The position numbers were made by a program, and so were the translations under genes. From contig CALNYT010000002.1 of NCBI GenBank assembly GCA_942490885.1, positions 3,968,001 through 4,032,000 of the forward strand: DNA of 64,000 nucleotides. Reading direction: 5' to 3'. Origin of the DNA: Oceanirhabdus sp942490885 (GTDB lineage Bacteria > Bacillota > Clostridia > Clostridiales > Clostridiaceae). Position 1 is the stretch's first letter. The number at the start of each line of letters is the position of its first letter. Shown here piece by piece: positions 1-9,200 of this stretch. Below the pieces are notes generated by a model. That model was not told the origin of the DNA and did no database searches. It was given only the letters and a program-made list of their open reading frames with translations.

Positions 1-299
1 ATATAAACTTTCCTTATAAGCCCTCCCCCTTTAGTAATAGATGTCATACTATACCTTGTAGCTTCTGAGAAAAAGTTATATATAAGTCTTCCTGTTAGAA
101 CATATACTGGGAAATTAGGTATGTCTCTTTTAAATAATGCTGAGAACACAATTGTCAATACAATCATCATCAATAAAGGGTTAAGCATGCTCCACAAAAT
201 ACCCAAAAATGAATTTTTATATTTTATCTTAATATCCCTTTTAACTAATTCCACTAATAAATGCCTATATTTAATAAAGTTTTTAACTTGTTGTTTCAT
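1..299 (-). CDS. ABC-2 type polysaccharide export permease, N-terminal part
   Basis: Only about the first 99 residues are in the window; the gene continues past the left edge. The translation opens with a charged amphipathic stretch containing VELVKRDIKIKYKNSFLG, followed by hydrophobic segments (PLLMMIVLTIVFSALF). This is the typical start of TagG/Wzm-like permeases that, with an ABC ATPase, export undecaprenyl-linked polysaccharide across the membrane. The ATG at 299 has AGGTG a few bases upstream. It is the last visible gene of the leftward rfb operon, about 80 bp after rfbB, which suggests that a rhamnose-containing polymer or S-layer glycan is exported. The family call is firm; the substrate is inferred from context. 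Confidence 0.85.
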   Translation of the reverse strand, partial: MKQQVKNFIKYRHLLVELVKRDIKIKYKNSFLGILWSMLNPLLMMIVLTIVFSALFKRDIPNFPVYVLTGRLIYNFFSEATRYSMTSITKGGGLIRKVY

Positions 300-377
300 T
301 AATACACCTCAATCTAACAATTCAAAATTCTTGTTATGTTAATTTTTCATTAAAATTACTAATACTCTTAGGCAACA

Positions 378-1436
378 TTACTCGCTTGTGTACATCCTCT
401 CATAATACTCCAAATACGCTCCACTAACAACACTCTTCATCCACACTTCATTCTCCAAATACCACTTTATTGTTTTCTCAATTCCAACTTCAAAAGTAGT
501 CTCTGGTTCCCATCCTAATTCTTCTTTAATCTTAGTTGGGTCAATTGCATATCTTCTATCGTGACCTTTTCTATCTTCAACATACTTTATTAAATTATCA
601 CTTACTTCTTTATCTACATTATCAAAAACATAGTTTATTATTGTCTTAACTATATCTATATTCTTTCTCTCATTATGTCCACCTACATTATATACCTCAC
701 CTAGTCTACCTTTATGAAGCACCATGTCTATAGCCTTACAGTGATCTTCTACATAAAGCCAATCTCGTACATTTAACCCATCCCCATATATAGGAAGTTC
801 TTTTTTGTTTAAACAATTGTTAATCATAAGAGGTATTAATTTTTCTGGAAATTGATATGGACCATAATTATTTGAACATCTTGTAGTGTTTACAGGCATT
901 TTATATGTATCATAATATGCTTTTACCATTAAATCAGCTGAAGCTTTACTTGATGCATATGGACTATGAGAATCTAATGGCGTAGTTTCAATAAAAAACC
1001 CGGTTTCATCCAATGAACCATAAACTTCATCAGTTGATACTTGAAGGTACTTCTTACCTTTTTTATATTCATCATCACCTATAAGCCAATTTTTTTTAGC
1101 TACATTAAGTAAATTAACTGTTCCTAAAACATTTGTTTTAACAAATACTTCTGGTTCTTTTATACTTCTATCAACATGTGATTCAGCTGCAAAGTTAATT
1201 ACATACTCAATATCTTCTTCACAGAATATTTCTTCTAATAATTCCTTATCACATATAGACCCTTTAATAAACTTATATCTCTCATCTACAGTGATACCGT
1301 TCAAATTGTCGAGATTCCCTGCATATGTTAATAAATCTAAATTTATAATCCTATAATTAGGATATTTTTTTCGCATATATCTTATAAAATTAGACCCAAT
1401 GAACCCTGCTCCACCAGTTACTAATAAAGTTTTCAT
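378..1436 (-). CDS. rfbB: dTDP-glucose 4,6-dehydratase
   Basis: Second enzyme of dTDP-L-rhamnose synthesis, converting dTDP-glucose to dTDP-4-keto-6-deoxyglucose with bound NAD. The N-terminus has the Rossmann motif GGAGFIG, STDEVYG follows at about residue 135, and the SPYASSK segment supplies the catalytic Tyr and Lys. Length (352 aa) is normal for the family. An ATG at 1442 is also in frame, but it touches the GGGAGGA ribosome site; the ATG at 1436 has proper spacing and is preferred. The start lies two bases beyond the rfbC stop, so the genes are translationally coupled in the order rfbA-rfbD-rfbC-rfbB. Confidence 0.96.
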   Translation of the reverse strand: MKTLLVTGGAGFIGSNFIRYMRKKYPNYRIINLDLLTYAGNLDNLNGITVDERYKFIKGSICDKELLEEIFCEEDIEYVINFAAESHVDRSIKEPEVFVKTNVLGTVNLLNVAKKNWLIGDDEYKKGKKYLQVSTDEVYGSLDETGFFIETTPLDSHSPYASSKASADLMVKAYYDTYKMPVNTTRCSNNYGPYQFPEKLIPLMINNCLNKKELPIYGDGLNVRDWLYVEDHCKAIDMVLHKGRLGEVYNVGGHNERKNIDIVKTIINYVFDNVDKEVSDNLIKYVEDRKGHDRRYAIDPTKIKEELGWEPETTFEVGIEKTIKWYLENEVWMKSVVSGAYLEYYERMYTSE

Positions 1437-1438
1437 TA

Positions 1439-2011
1439 TCATTCCTCCCTATAAACAAAAGGTAAGTCCTGTTCTCTCAATAACTTCTGATTTTTATCTT
1501 TTTCAGATAATAAAATTTCTTCTATTCCTTCAACTGGCCACTCTATCCCTATATCAGAATCATTCCATTTAATACCTCCATCAAACTCTGGAGCATAATA
1601 ATTTGTGCATTTATAATTGAATACTGCCTCTTCAGACATTACTAAAAACCCATGTGCAAATCCTTCTGGAACATAGAATTGTCTCTTATTTTCTTCTGAC
1701 AGAATAATCCCTTCCCATTGTCCATATGTTGGCGACCCTTTTCTTAAATCAACAGCAACATCAAAAACCTCACCTTGGGTTACTCTTACCAATTTCCCTT
1801 GCACCTGTTGTGTTTGAAAGTGAAGACCTCTCAAAACACCTTTGGTGGATTTTGACTCATTGTCTTGAACAAAGTCCATGGTAAGTCCAGCTTCATAAAA
1901 GGATTGTTTATTATAACTTTCCATGAAGTATCCTCTGCTATCACCATATACTGACGGTTCAACTATATATAAATCTTTAATGTTAGTCTCGATAAAATTA
2001 AATTTTGCCAT
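1439..2011 (-). CDS. rfbC: dTDP-4-dehydrorhamnose 3,5-epimerase
   Basis: Cupin-fold epimerase of the dTDP-rhamnose pathway, acting after RfbB. The 190-residue length fits the family, and characteristic stretches are visible: GDSRGYFMESY near residue 23, RGLHFQ containing the active-site His at about residue 61, and VPEGFAHGFLV at about 115. AGGTGA precedes the ATG. It sits between rfbD and rfbB in the leftward operon, with about 56 bp to rfbD upstream and direct coupling to rfbB downstream. Confidence 0.96.
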   Translation of the reverse strand: MAKFNFIETNIKDLYIVEPSVYGDSRGYFMESYNKQSFYEAGLTMDFVQDNESKSTKGVLRGLHFQTQQVQGKLVRVTQGEVFDVAVDLRKGSPTYGQWEGIILSEENKRQFYVPEGFAHGFLVMSEEAVFNYKCTNYYAPEFDGGIKWNDSDIGIEWPVEGIEEILLSEKDKNQKLLREQDLPFVYREE

Positions 2012-2067
2012 TATTCTTCACCTAAAATCCAATTATTTTTTTATATTCCTATATCTTATTAAACTAA

Positions 2068-2961
2068 CTATCTATAATCAGTCATAGATATTTTATCTAT
2101 ATACATTTTCAAAGCTTCTTTCCACGCTCTCATCTCATCACCAACAGTATTCCTTAACATCATATTATCTAATGATGAGAATATTGGTCTCTTCGCTTTT
2201 TGTTTGAATTCGTCTGAAGAAACAGGATTTACTGAGCATGTTATTTCTAACAATCTAATTATCTCACAAGCGAAATCATACCATGTACATTCCCCTCGCC
2301 CAGTACAGTGATATACTCCATATTCTTCTGTTGTAGCAATCTTTAAAATATGATAGGCTAGGTCTTCAGCGTTTGTAGGATTTCCTCTTTGATCATTAAC
2401 AACATTTAAACATCCCTTTTCTTTAGCATAGTTCATGATTGTTTTAACAAAGTTCTTTCCATTATATCCATATACCCATGAAGTCCTTACAATAAAATAT
2501 TTATTACAAAATTGTTTAACATACTCTTCCCCAAGCCACTTTGTTTTTCCATAAACACTCACTGGATTAGGAACATCATATTCTCTATAAGAAGCTTCTC
2601 CATCCCCTCCAAAAACATAATCTGTAGAAATATGAATAAGCTTTGCATTAACTGCTTCACATACTATTGCTAAATTTCTTGCACCTAATGAGTTAACCTT
2701 AAAAGCTAAATCTTGATTTTCTTCACATCCATCAACATTTGTATATGCAGCAGGATTAATAACAATGTCTGGCTTAAAGTTAATTAAATACTCTCTTACT
2801 TGCTTCAAATTACTAATATCCATTTCCTCTTTACCAATTCCTCGAACTAAAGCTTTATCATAACTTGAATTAATTTTTCCAAGTTCACATTCTTTTCGAT
2901 TTATTATTCTTAGTATTTGACTTCCAAGTTGCCCTTTACTACCTGTTATTAATATTTTCAT
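2068..2961 (-). CDS. rfbD: dTDP-4-dehydrorhamnose reductase
   Basis: Last enzyme of dTDP-L-rhamnose synthesis, an extended short-chain dehydrogenase. The N-terminal GSKGQLGSQ is the cofactor-binding glycine motif. ISTDYVFGG near residue 110 and the YGKTKWLGE segment near 137 carry the catalytic Thr/Tyr/Lys region. The length of 297 aa is usual. It has a GAGG ribosome site before the ATG and a 53-bp gap from rfbA, consistent with one transcript. Confidence 0.95.
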   Translation of the reverse strand: MKILITGSKGQLGSQILRIINRKECELGKINSSYDKALVRGIGKEEMDISNLKQVREYLINFKPDIVINPAAYTNVDGCEENQDLAFKVNSLGARNLAIVCEAVNAKLIHISTDYVFGGDGEASYREYDVPNPVSVYGKTKWLGEEYVKQFCNKYFIVRTSWVYGYNGKNFVKTIMNYAKEKGCLNVVNDQRGNPTNAEDLAYHILKIATTEEYGVYHCTGRGECTWYDFACEIIRLLEITCSVNPVSSDEFKQKAKRPIFSSLDNMMLRNTVGDEMRAWKEALKMYIDKISMTDYR

Positions 2962-3014
2962 TTCTATACCTCTTCGAAATAGTCTTTAATATATACCATC
3001 TACTGTAGTATTTT

Positions 3015-3923
3015 TTATATTAATCCAGCTACAACTTCTTCTATTGATTTACCCTCTTCTTCATTTGCTATCTTAACCAAATATTGTCCATACTCAACCT
3101 TCTCTAAAGGTTCTGCAAGTTTAAGCAATTGTTCTTTATTAATAAACCCTTTTCTATATGCAATTTCTTCAATACAAGCAATATACAACCCTTGTCTTGT
3201 CTGAACAGCCTCTACGAAATTAGCAGCATCAAGCAAGCCTCTATGAGTTCCTGTATCAAGCCAAGCCATACCTCTTCCAAGTAATTCTACCTTTAATTTA
3301 CCTCTTCTTAAATATTCATTATTTACAGAAGTAATCTCTATTTCCCCTCTTGCTGAAGGCTTAAGATTTTTGGCTATTTCAATCACATCATTATCATAGA
3401 AATACAATCCTGGAACTACAAAATTGGATTTAGGTTCTTCTGGTTTTTCTTCAATTGAAACCACATTATTCTCTCTATCAAATTCCACAACACCAAATGA
3501 TTTTGGGTTACTTACATGATATCCAAATATTGTGGCTCCTTCTTCTCTATTAGTAGCACTTTCTAATCTTTGACTAAACCTATAGCCATAAAAAATATTA
3601 TCTCCTAATACTAATGCCACCTTGTCATCACCAATAAACTCTTCACCAATTATAAAAGCATCTGCAAGTCCTTTAGGCTCTGTTTGTACAGCATACTGAA
3701 TATTCAATCCTAATTGCATACCATCTCCAAACAGATCATTAAAACTATTAATATCACGGGGCGTAGAGATTATCAGAATATCTCTTATTCCAGCTAACAT
3801 GAGAACAGACATAGGATAATAAATCATAGGCTTATCATAAATAGGCAATATCTGCTTTGATACTGATTTTGTCACTGGGTACAGTCTTGTTCCTGACCCT
3901 CCTGCTAATATAATCCCTTTCAT
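3015..3923 (-). CDS. rfbA: Glucose-1-phosphate thymidylyltransferase
   Basis: First committed enzyme of dTDP-rhamnose synthesis, making dTDP-glucose from dTTP and glucose-1-phosphate. The nucleotidyltransferase signature GGSGTRLYPVT opens the protein, LGDNIFYG follows near residue 108, and GRGMAWLDTGTH lies near 217. At 302 aa it is a standard RmlA. It is the promoter-proximal gene of the leftward rfb operon, with AAGGAAGGAG before its ATG. The 160 bp upstream hold a dispersed repeat rather than another gene. Confidence 0.96.
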   Translation of the reverse strand: MKGIILAGGSGTRLYPVTKSVSKQILPIYDKPMIYYPMSVLMLAGIRDILIISTPRDINSFNDLFGDGMQLGLNIQYAVQTEPKGLADAFIIGEEFIGDDKVALVLGDNIFYGYRFSQRLESATNREEGATIFGYHVSNPKSFGVVEFDRENNVVSIEEKPEEPKSNFVVPGLYFYDNDVIEIAKNLKPSARGEIEITSVNNEYLRRGKLKVELLGRGMAWLDTGTHRGLLDAANFVEAVQTRQGLYIACIEEIAYRKGFINKEQLLKLAEPLEKVEYGQYLVKIANEEEGKSIEEVVAGLI

Positions 3924-4007
3924 GTGATATTAACTCCTTCCTTAGATTACTTTTCTTGAGTATATTTTAGTATTTATTTCCTCATGTTCTATTCCTTATA
4001 TTGCAAA

Positions 4008-4082
4008 TTAAAATATTCTGAAGCATGAAGAATATCAACAATATTTATTCTTTCTTCTCTCTTCTTTGTTCTTTGTTCTTTG
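4008..4082 (-). repeat. Dispersed repeat, copy 1 (hairpin plus polypurine tract)
   Basis: Positions 4008-4035 are identical over 28 bases to 36912-36939. In both places the block is followed on the plus strand by a similar pyrimidine-rich tract built from TTCTT and GTTCTTTG units. Read on the minus strand it is a purine tract followed by a small hairpin (ATATTCT...AGAATAT). Both copies lie between two leftward genes, just after a stop codon. Function unknown; it could be a 3'-end or processing element. Confidence 0.7.
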
Positions 4083-4084
4083 AT

Positions 4085-5902
4085 TTAATTCTCTACCTTC
4101 TTCCCCACCAAAACATAACTACCAACTGCACAACATCCCAACATTAAGTAGAACATTGGTGCAACTGAGACTCTATTATCATTGATTATTCCTGTCATAA
4201 GGTATGCTACTATTGATGACAGTATCGATAATGTCATGTATTTACTCCATTGTTTCTCTTTATTCTTCCAGCTTGATTTAAATGATGTAAATATTGTTAT
4301 AATTAATATTCCTAAATATGCTACTAATGATAATATTCCTGAATCTAATGCAACCTGCAGATACATGTTATGGGGCTTGTCTACTATATGCCACATATCA
4401 TCATATCCATATAACTTTCCTATGAAATCTTGTTGTGGAAAGTTTATTGCAAATGTATCTGGTCCATATCCTAATATTACAGCATTTTTAAGTAAAGGTA
4501 AACTTCTAGACCATATATATCCTCTTACTGTAAATAGTTTCTCTTTACCATTAAATCCAAAGCTTTCAACTGGGGTATTCTCTATTACAATGACTTTATT
4601 ATTAATCATCCTTATGTTATTTCCTATTAACTCATAATGGAAAGCAATCCTACCTTTTCTCAAAGTCATTAGAAGCGTATCATTATTTTTTCCTAAAACC
4701 CCTTCGTAATCTTTATATCTCTCGTCTTCTAGATGCAACTTATTTCCATCTATCACTTCGTATTTTAAAGGATTTTTTTCTTCATCATAAATCGTTAGTA
4801 TACCTTCTTCTATTGATAATACAATCGTTTCAGTTTGAGTTGAAAATCCAACCCAATTTTCTTCATTTATTACTTCTCTAAGTTCTGTGGCTTTAGTAAT
4901 ATCGAACTCATTATTTTTCTCAAATAAACCCTTTACGTTATTACTTATGACTCCTACACTATCCTTTGCCTGCTCTCCAAGTTTTCCATTTAAAACAAAA
5001 TTTAGCCCTATAATAATAACACATAAACTCACTGCTATTATAGCAGCTTTCTTCCAACTTGGTATAATCATTCTGAAAGAGAAAATGAAAATTATTACCA
5101 TTCCGAATATTGCTCCTCCAAGTCCACCTCTTGATTCACAAATTATTAATGTATATATTGATATAATGAATACTCCACAGTATAGAAGTTTTGATTTTAG
5201 CTTTTCGCTGAATATAGTCATTCCTAATGATAATGGCACTATTAAGGCATAATAGCTTCCCAAATAATCCTTATGAAATAAAGATGCATATACTTGATTA
5301 CTAAATTCAGCATTTGCTATAAATTGCCTAAGATCTGAATTTAAAATAGTCATTAAAGTTTTCCCAAATTCACTCTGCCATATATTCATTCCCAAATATT
5401 GAAATATCCCTATAATAGACATTATAACTGACCCAATTAAAAATGAATTTATTAAAATCTTTATATCTCCTAATTCTTTAATCAATATAATCGCAGATAA
5501 AAACACTATAATATATGATAATTGTGTAAACATCCCTTGTTTGGATTGAACAAATCCAAACAATGCCACTTTGCCATTAGCTGAGAATATTGTTGAAGCT
5601 ATTATCAATAATGCATATACCCCTGCCAAAACAAATATGTATTTCATCTTCTTTATTCTCTCTATAACTTTCTTATCTTTAATAATCCTAAATAGACATA
5701 TAAATACTAATATAATCGCTGTAATAATTAGTGCTTGGCATTTATATTGCGAAAAAAAGTCAGTCGAATTCTTTGCCCCAGTCCAGTATTTATATAAATC
5801 TCCTATTAATATTTCATTTTTAGCTTGTACAATTAAAGGATATACTGTTACCAAAAAAATAAAAGGTATCAGGTATTTCCTCTCCCTAAAAAAAGTTTTC
5901 AT
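4085..5902 (-). CDS. O-antigen ligase/polymerase-family membrane protein (Wzy_C)
   Basis: A 605-residue polytopic membrane protein with about ten or more hydrophobic segments. It resembles O-antigen ligase/WaaL and Wzy proteins, which polymerise or transfer undecaprenyl-linked glycans outside the membrane. The RGGLGG loop near residue 258 and the GYGPDTF region near 475 are typical of the family. Between the middle and C-terminal membrane blocks (roughly residues 325-455) is a long hydrophilic insert with strand-like segments, probably an extracytoplasmic domain, which is larger than usual. AAGGAGG precedes the ATG. Its position beside the rfb operon suggests it acts on the same rhamnose-containing glycan; substrate and ligase-versus-polymerase role cannot be decided here. 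Confidence 0.8.
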   Translation of the reverse strand: MKTFFRERKYLIPFIFLVTVYPLIVQAKNEILIGDLYKYWTGAKNSTDFFSQYKCQALIITAIILVFICLFRIIKDKKVIERIKKMKYIFVLAGVYALLIIASTIFSANGKVALFGFVQSKQGMFTQLSYIIVFLSAIILIKELGDIKILINSFLIGSVIMSIIGIFQYLGMNIWQSEFGKTLMTILNSDLRQFIANAEFSNQVYASLFHKDYLGSYYALIVPLSLGMTIFSEKLKSKLLYCGVFIISIYTLIICESRGGLGGAIFGMVIIFIFSFRMIIPSWKKAAIIAVSLCVIIIGLNFVLNGKLGEQAKDSVGVISNNVKGLFEKNNEFDITKATELREVINEENWVGFSTQTETIVLSIEEGILTIYDEEKNPLKYEVIDGNKLHLEDERYKDYEGVLGKNNDTLLMTLRKGRIAFHYELIGNNIRMINNKVIVIENTPVESFGFNGKEKLFTVRGYIWSRSLPLLKNAVILGYGPDTFAINFPQQDFIGKLYGYDDMWHIVDKPHNMYLQVALDSGILSLVAYLGILIITIFTSFKSSWKNKEKQWSKYMTLSILSSIVAYLMTGIINDNRVSVAPMFYLMLGCCAVGSYVLVGKKVEN

Positions 5903-6211
5903 AAAACTACCTCCTTAATTTCTCATATATATGCTCACTAATTATTTAATTCTACTAAATAATCTATATCACACCACCTATTATTTTAGCATATTTTTTT
6001 CCGCTTGTTAATAATTATATAGATTCCGTACTCTTATTTAATATCCTTTTAAGTCAAAAATCATCAAATCTGCTATACTTTACAACTTGAAAGGAGAAGA
6101 ATTCATTTGAATTCTTCTCCTTAATCTTTAATATTCCATTAAAAAGATAATCTGTTTTGTTATTAATCTCTTTCAAGTTTTTTCAACTTTTTACGGGTGG
6201 TGACAGCCCCC
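5903..6211. other. Intergenic region with a perfect palindrome
   Basis: No gene is visible in these 309 bp. The notable feature is the inverted repeat at 6091-6122. The left part holds the leftward gene's upstream DNA and is very AT-rich. Confidence 0.7.
6091..6122. terminator. 15-bp perfect inverted repeat, terminator-like
   Basis: Arms AAGGAGAAGAATTCA and its exact complement, separated by two bases, lie about 90 bp beyond the stop of the leftward giant surface gene. There is no clean T tract on either side, so it may be a weak bidirectional terminator, an mRNA 3'-end stabiliser or a protein site. Confidence 0.5.
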
Positions 6212-9200
6212 CTAATTTGAATCGCTATTGTAAATTATCGTAGGTTTTGCTACACCAATAGGAATCTTTAATTTAACCTGATTGTCTAATGTTATACCAT
6301 CTATTGTAATTTTTATTGGAATTTCTGCCGGATTTGTAACAGTACCAACAGGCTGATTAACAATAATATTCCAATCTACAAGATTAGTATTCGGTGTAAC
6401 AGTAAAGGTATAAGTTAACCCCTCATGTACGATAGGTTGAACAATAATATCATTTTCACTATTTACCTGTACTCCTTCTAAAACTATTGTTGCTTTATCA
6501 CTGCTTGGAGTTGTTACCAAAGTTAAGAACTTCCTAGCTTTAATAGTTATGTCATACTCTATTGTTGTCATTTCTCCGCCTGTTTCAGCATTTGTACATG
6601 TAGCTTTTAACTTAAGACGTTGATCTTGTCCATCTGGTCTATTTACAACTCCCATATTATTTGGATCTCTTATATCAATTAAATTTGTAGCTTTTTCTTC
6701 ACCATTAATATAAATACTCCACACAATATTAATTTTATAATCACCATTTGCATAGTCGTAAGGTGCTCCTGGTATTTTTTGATATCCATATTCTGTTGGT
6801 AACCAGATTCTTTCTCTTAATCCTTCTAAATTAGCGGCTGAATTCTTGCTACCATATAACCTTAATTTGTCCAAGAATTTTCTAACCATAAGCGTTTGAT
6901 CATATATACCTAAATGTTTATCTTCATTTACATGTGGTATACCCATTTGCATCATTAACTCTATAGCTTGATCAACCATAATATCAATTGATCTTTGAGT
7001 AATAACATCTTTTCCATTAGGATCTTCAATAATTTTTATCATTGTTTCAATATCTTTTCTTTTTTTCTCTACTGCGTCTCTTTCTATTTCTAGAACCCTA
7101 TTTTCAGCAATACCTCTCTTTAAATCTTCTTGAACTTGTTTTAATTTATCAAGTTCAACATAAACCATTACTGGTTCTATCTGTTTTACATTACCTACTT
7201 CATCTGCAACCCATACCTTATACTTAGCTCTATATGCATTAGGAGAGTTTTTATCATAATAAGGCTTTAATTCATCTGTAGGCAATGGTGTTGTAACTCC
7301 ACTTAATACAGAAAATTTATATGCTTCGCCTACAGCAACTGCATCTTCAAGCATTTGTACATTATCAAGGTTGTGAGATGACTTGTTATATATATATATA
7401 TCAGAACTTTCATACCTACTCTGGAATTGAATTGGTTCTCCGCATTTGATATACATAATATCATTTTCAATATTATTCTCTTCAATAACACTTCTTGCAA
7501 CCACTGGTGGTTGATTATCTACTGTTAGCGTACCATTTGAAACTGATGACACACCTATTTCATTAATAATAACCAATTTGTATTTAATATTTGGTGCATA
7601 ATATTTACTATTTGCCATTTCAATCCTTTCATCCTCAGTTTTACCATCAGAATAAGGTTGATATTTAAATCCAGTTGGAACCTGTATGTTTCTTGAGCTT
7701 CCATCGCCCTCTAGCTTAGTTACATATCCATTTTCAACTGCTTCTTTATATTTTCCTGTTTCACTAAATGGCCATTGTCCATTCTCTTTTAACCATACCT
7801 TAGCTTCCTCTAACCATGTTGTAGTAACCTCTCCCGTTGCCGGATTTTTAGTTCTAACTTGGTTAAGCCATGTATTTTTTATATAATTATCATACTCAGG
7901 ATCATCAAACTTACTTTCCCAAACTGGTATTAGATAAGCTGTCTCTCCTGGTTTTGGTGTAATTTGAAGAGTAATAGTCTCTCCATATCTCTTTGTTTCA
8001 GTATTTAGTCCTGGATCATAAGGAAGTCCCTCAGATTTTACTGTTATACTTGCTGGCTCACTAGAAGCCCATCCAATAATATTAGGACTCTTCCCTCTAT
8101 TATCTGGTGAAGCCGCGTCTGAGTATTTACTTACAAGGAATAAATCATAGTTTGTACCCATTAACAGATTTCCAAAACTATCTTGGTTCATTCTCTCTTT
8201 ATCTGGATAATTTACTTTATCATCTAGAGAACTATCTTGGTATCTTCTTCCTATCCAAGCTCCATCACTTACAACGTTTGAATCAAATGGAACTAAATTA
8301 TCTGACTGTAAATTTAGTTGCCTTCCTTTTATTGCCAAGTAAATACGACTCCACTCAACTGTTTTATTCTTTGTTGTTTTCATCTCTTGTATATTAAAGT
8401 CTCTACCATCAATTCCCAATCCTACATCATCAATATCTCTCACTGGCAACCTATTGTGATTAGTTATTCCCGGTGCTTCTCCTACTGTAAACTCTGTGCC
8501 TTTACTCTCTGCTTTTCCTTGCCTTTTGATGGTTAAATAATATTTCTTTGTTCCGTATCTATCAAGCTCTACACTCTGGAATATCCCCTTATTATGAATA
8601 CCTTGTCTACTAACTGTTGTAGTTCTTAGTAGTTTTGTTAGATCCTTATCCGCATAGATCTTTAATTCATCTCCCTCTCTTAACTTCGGAGGAATATTCG
8701 CCTCATCGCCCTGTACTGGATTACTATAAACCTCTATATATCCATTTCTAGCGCCAGCATTATTAAATATTGCAATTGTTGTTGTTTCATTCAGCATCTC
8801 TGAAGGTATTCTCATTGTAAGTTCAATATATTGATTGTATCCTATAAGTTTCCCTTTATATGTTCTCACACCATCTCTAATACCAACATTCTTCTTATCC
8901 CACTGAACGACAAATCGTTGTAATCTATTATCACTCATTATTCCTGAAACCTTTGGTGGAAGGTATCTCGCCTCAAGCGTCTCAATAGTATCATTAACCT
9001 CATCATAAGGAACAATAACCTTCACATCATCAACCTGTACAACCTTCTTATCACTTTCAACCTTTTGAACTGCGATTGGCCTTATTCTACCATTTGTATC
9101 TATAGGAACAGTGTACATTTTTCCTTTACTTACAAAATAAATAGTATTGTAAGCAATGTTTATATATGTAACTGGTTCTAAAGTCAATCTTGTATTCTCT

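Noticed and set aside
121..342. Rightward 73-codon frame at the left edge
   Set aside because: It lies antisense to the ABC-2 permease start, which has a ribosome site and clear family sequence; the rightward frame is a shadow.
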